Origin: Diphasiastrum complanatum
Taxonomy: Eukaryota; Streptophyta; Lycopodiopsida; Lycopodiales; Lycopodiaceae
Direction of reading: 5' to 3'
Assembly: GCA_029204225.1 (NCBI GenBank)
Contig: CM055112.1
Coordinates: 30,806,788 to 30,870,787, forward strand
Length of the DNA stretch: 64,000 bases
Shown here: one piece after another, positions 63,102 through 64,000 of the stretch
Numbering within the stretch: position 1 is the stretch's first letter
How the letters are laid out: the number at the start of each line of letters is the position of its first letter
The notes under the pieces: generated by a model
The model's database searches: none
The model's input: the letters and a program-made list of their open reading frames with translations, nothing else
What the model was told of the DNA's origin: nothing
Made by a program: the position numbers and the translations under genes

Positions 63102-64000
63102 ATGGCTACCACAATCCAAACAAGAGTAGCATTCAGTCTTGATGCAAAATCTGGAAATTCAAAATCAAAACACTTCTGAAGGGCAAAGGCGTGGCATTTG
63201 CAGAGCGACACACCTCAAAGAAGATTCAGATCATCAGATCTGATAAAGGAGGTGAGTACAAGAGCAAAGACTTTTCAAAATTCTGCCAAGAACAAGAGAT
63301 CGAGCATCAGTTCACTCCTACGTATACACCAGAATATAATGGTGTCGCAGAAAGAAGAAACAGGACGCTAGTCGAAGGAGCCAGATGCATGATGGCACAG
63401 GCTCAATTGCCAAGTCAATTCTGGGCTAAGGCAATAGCTGCAGCAGTCGTACACCTGCAGAACAGATCAACAACGACAGCGCTGGAAGATAAGACACCGT
63501 ACAAAATGTGGACAGGTAGAAAGCCTAATCTATCATACGTACGTGTGTTTGGATGTGCAGCATATAAGCACATTCCAAAAGAAAAAAGAAGCAAGCTCGA
63601 TGACAAATCAGAGCAAACAATCATGGTCGGGTACTCAAACGGATCACAAATGTACAGACTCTACGATCCAACCACGAAAAAGGTTGTTTCGAGTAGAGAT
63701 GTGAAGTTCGATGAGTCCACATACCCTGGACTGAAAGACAAAAGAGGCCATGAGATCTTCACACTGCTGCCAATTCAAGAGGGAGATTGAGGACAGACGT
63801 CAAATCAGAATGTTGAGCCGCAGACTCCAGAGCAGCAAGAAGCAGAAGATCAACCCCACGAACAAGAAACGTTCGAGCAGCGACGAAACGAACCCAGAAA
63901 GTCAACAAGACAAAGATGACCTCCAGATCGATACGCTGACAATCTTCAGTGGAGCAAAGACACGCAATTTGAGTACTGCAGCTTCACTGAAGAGCCCACA
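63102..64000 (+). pseudogene. Copia element G, gag start fused to integrase
   Basis: ATG 63102 begins gag (ATTIQTRVAFSLDAKSGN). By about 63180 the sequence jumps to integrase: KKIQIIRSDKGGEYKSKDF (Asp), FTPTYTPEYNGVAERRNRTL (Glu at the end of the DD35E core), NLSYVRVFGCAAYKHIPKE and VSSRDVKFDE, open to 63788. The rest of gag and the protease are deleted. A linker toward RT follows (RKSTRQR, a TGA at about 63917, PPDRYAD) and runs off the window. Confidence 0.9.

Overview
The window looks like a gene-poor, transposon-saturated stretch of a land-plant nuclear genome. The evidence is plant-type telomere repeats (TTTAGGG/CCCTAAA), plant-style Ty3/Gypsy chromodomain elements and Ty1/Copia elements primed by initiator tRNA-Met (TGGTATCAGA), L1-like LINEs and BED/DUF659 hAT transposons. 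One split host gene has introns of up to about 30 kb. Such introns are typical of large genomes (gymnosperm, fern or similar); the species cannot be named from this sequence.

Host gene. Six short plus-strand exons (5219-5271, 5663-5699, 17592-17670, 47583-47644, 47787-47963, 58893-59051) chain in compatible phases, with GT/AG borders, into one open 189-codon stretch. It encodes the N-terminal and cofactor-binding part of a medium-chain dehydrogenase/reductase (quinone oxidoreductase / VAT-1-like). Almost everything else in the window lies inside its introns of 11.9, 29.9 and 10.9 kb, or upstream and downstream of the visible exons. No start codon or 3' exons were found.

Layout. 1-1575: 3' end of Gypsy family A. 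1576-5218: Copia gag relics, a tandem repeat and a solo family-A LTR with a clear 5-bp duplication. 5847-11280: complete-ended family-A element (minus) with gag and protease but no reverse transcriptase; in its place is an unusual open frame. 13.6-17.0 kb: Gypsy family C relics (minus). 18.7-27.6 kb: hAT transposase 1, split by Gypsy B1 (19400-25315, duplication CTTAT). 28.2-30.1 kb: a minus-strand accessory ORF, then a cluster of palindrome-rich hAT ends and MITE-like units. 30105-34828: hAT element 2 (transposase plus the same minus-strand accessory ORF). 34.85-35.83 kb: pararetrovirus-like relic with a dUTPase-like motif. 35.8-43.6 kb: a composite of an outer B element, a family-A fragment and an inverted B element. 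43.6-46.1 kb: two LINE 3' ends. 46.8-47.2 kb: Copia RT relic. 48185-48916: non-autonomous hAT with an 8-bp duplication. 49.1-57.3 kb: hAT BED fragment, Copia relics and a family-A 5' half. 60.7-64.0 kb: Copia gag/protease relic, a solo LTR, and the 5' end of another Copia element.

Nearly all transposon genes are broken by stops, frameshifts or deletions. The most promising leads are the giant-intron host gene, the opposite-strand ORF conserved in two diverged hAT elements, the AT-hook transposases beside arrays of GC palindromes, the 79/91-bp phased leader repeats sharing TCCAGCGC in two Gypsy families, the family-A elements without RT, and a C-terminal PCNA-binding-like motif in the LINEs.
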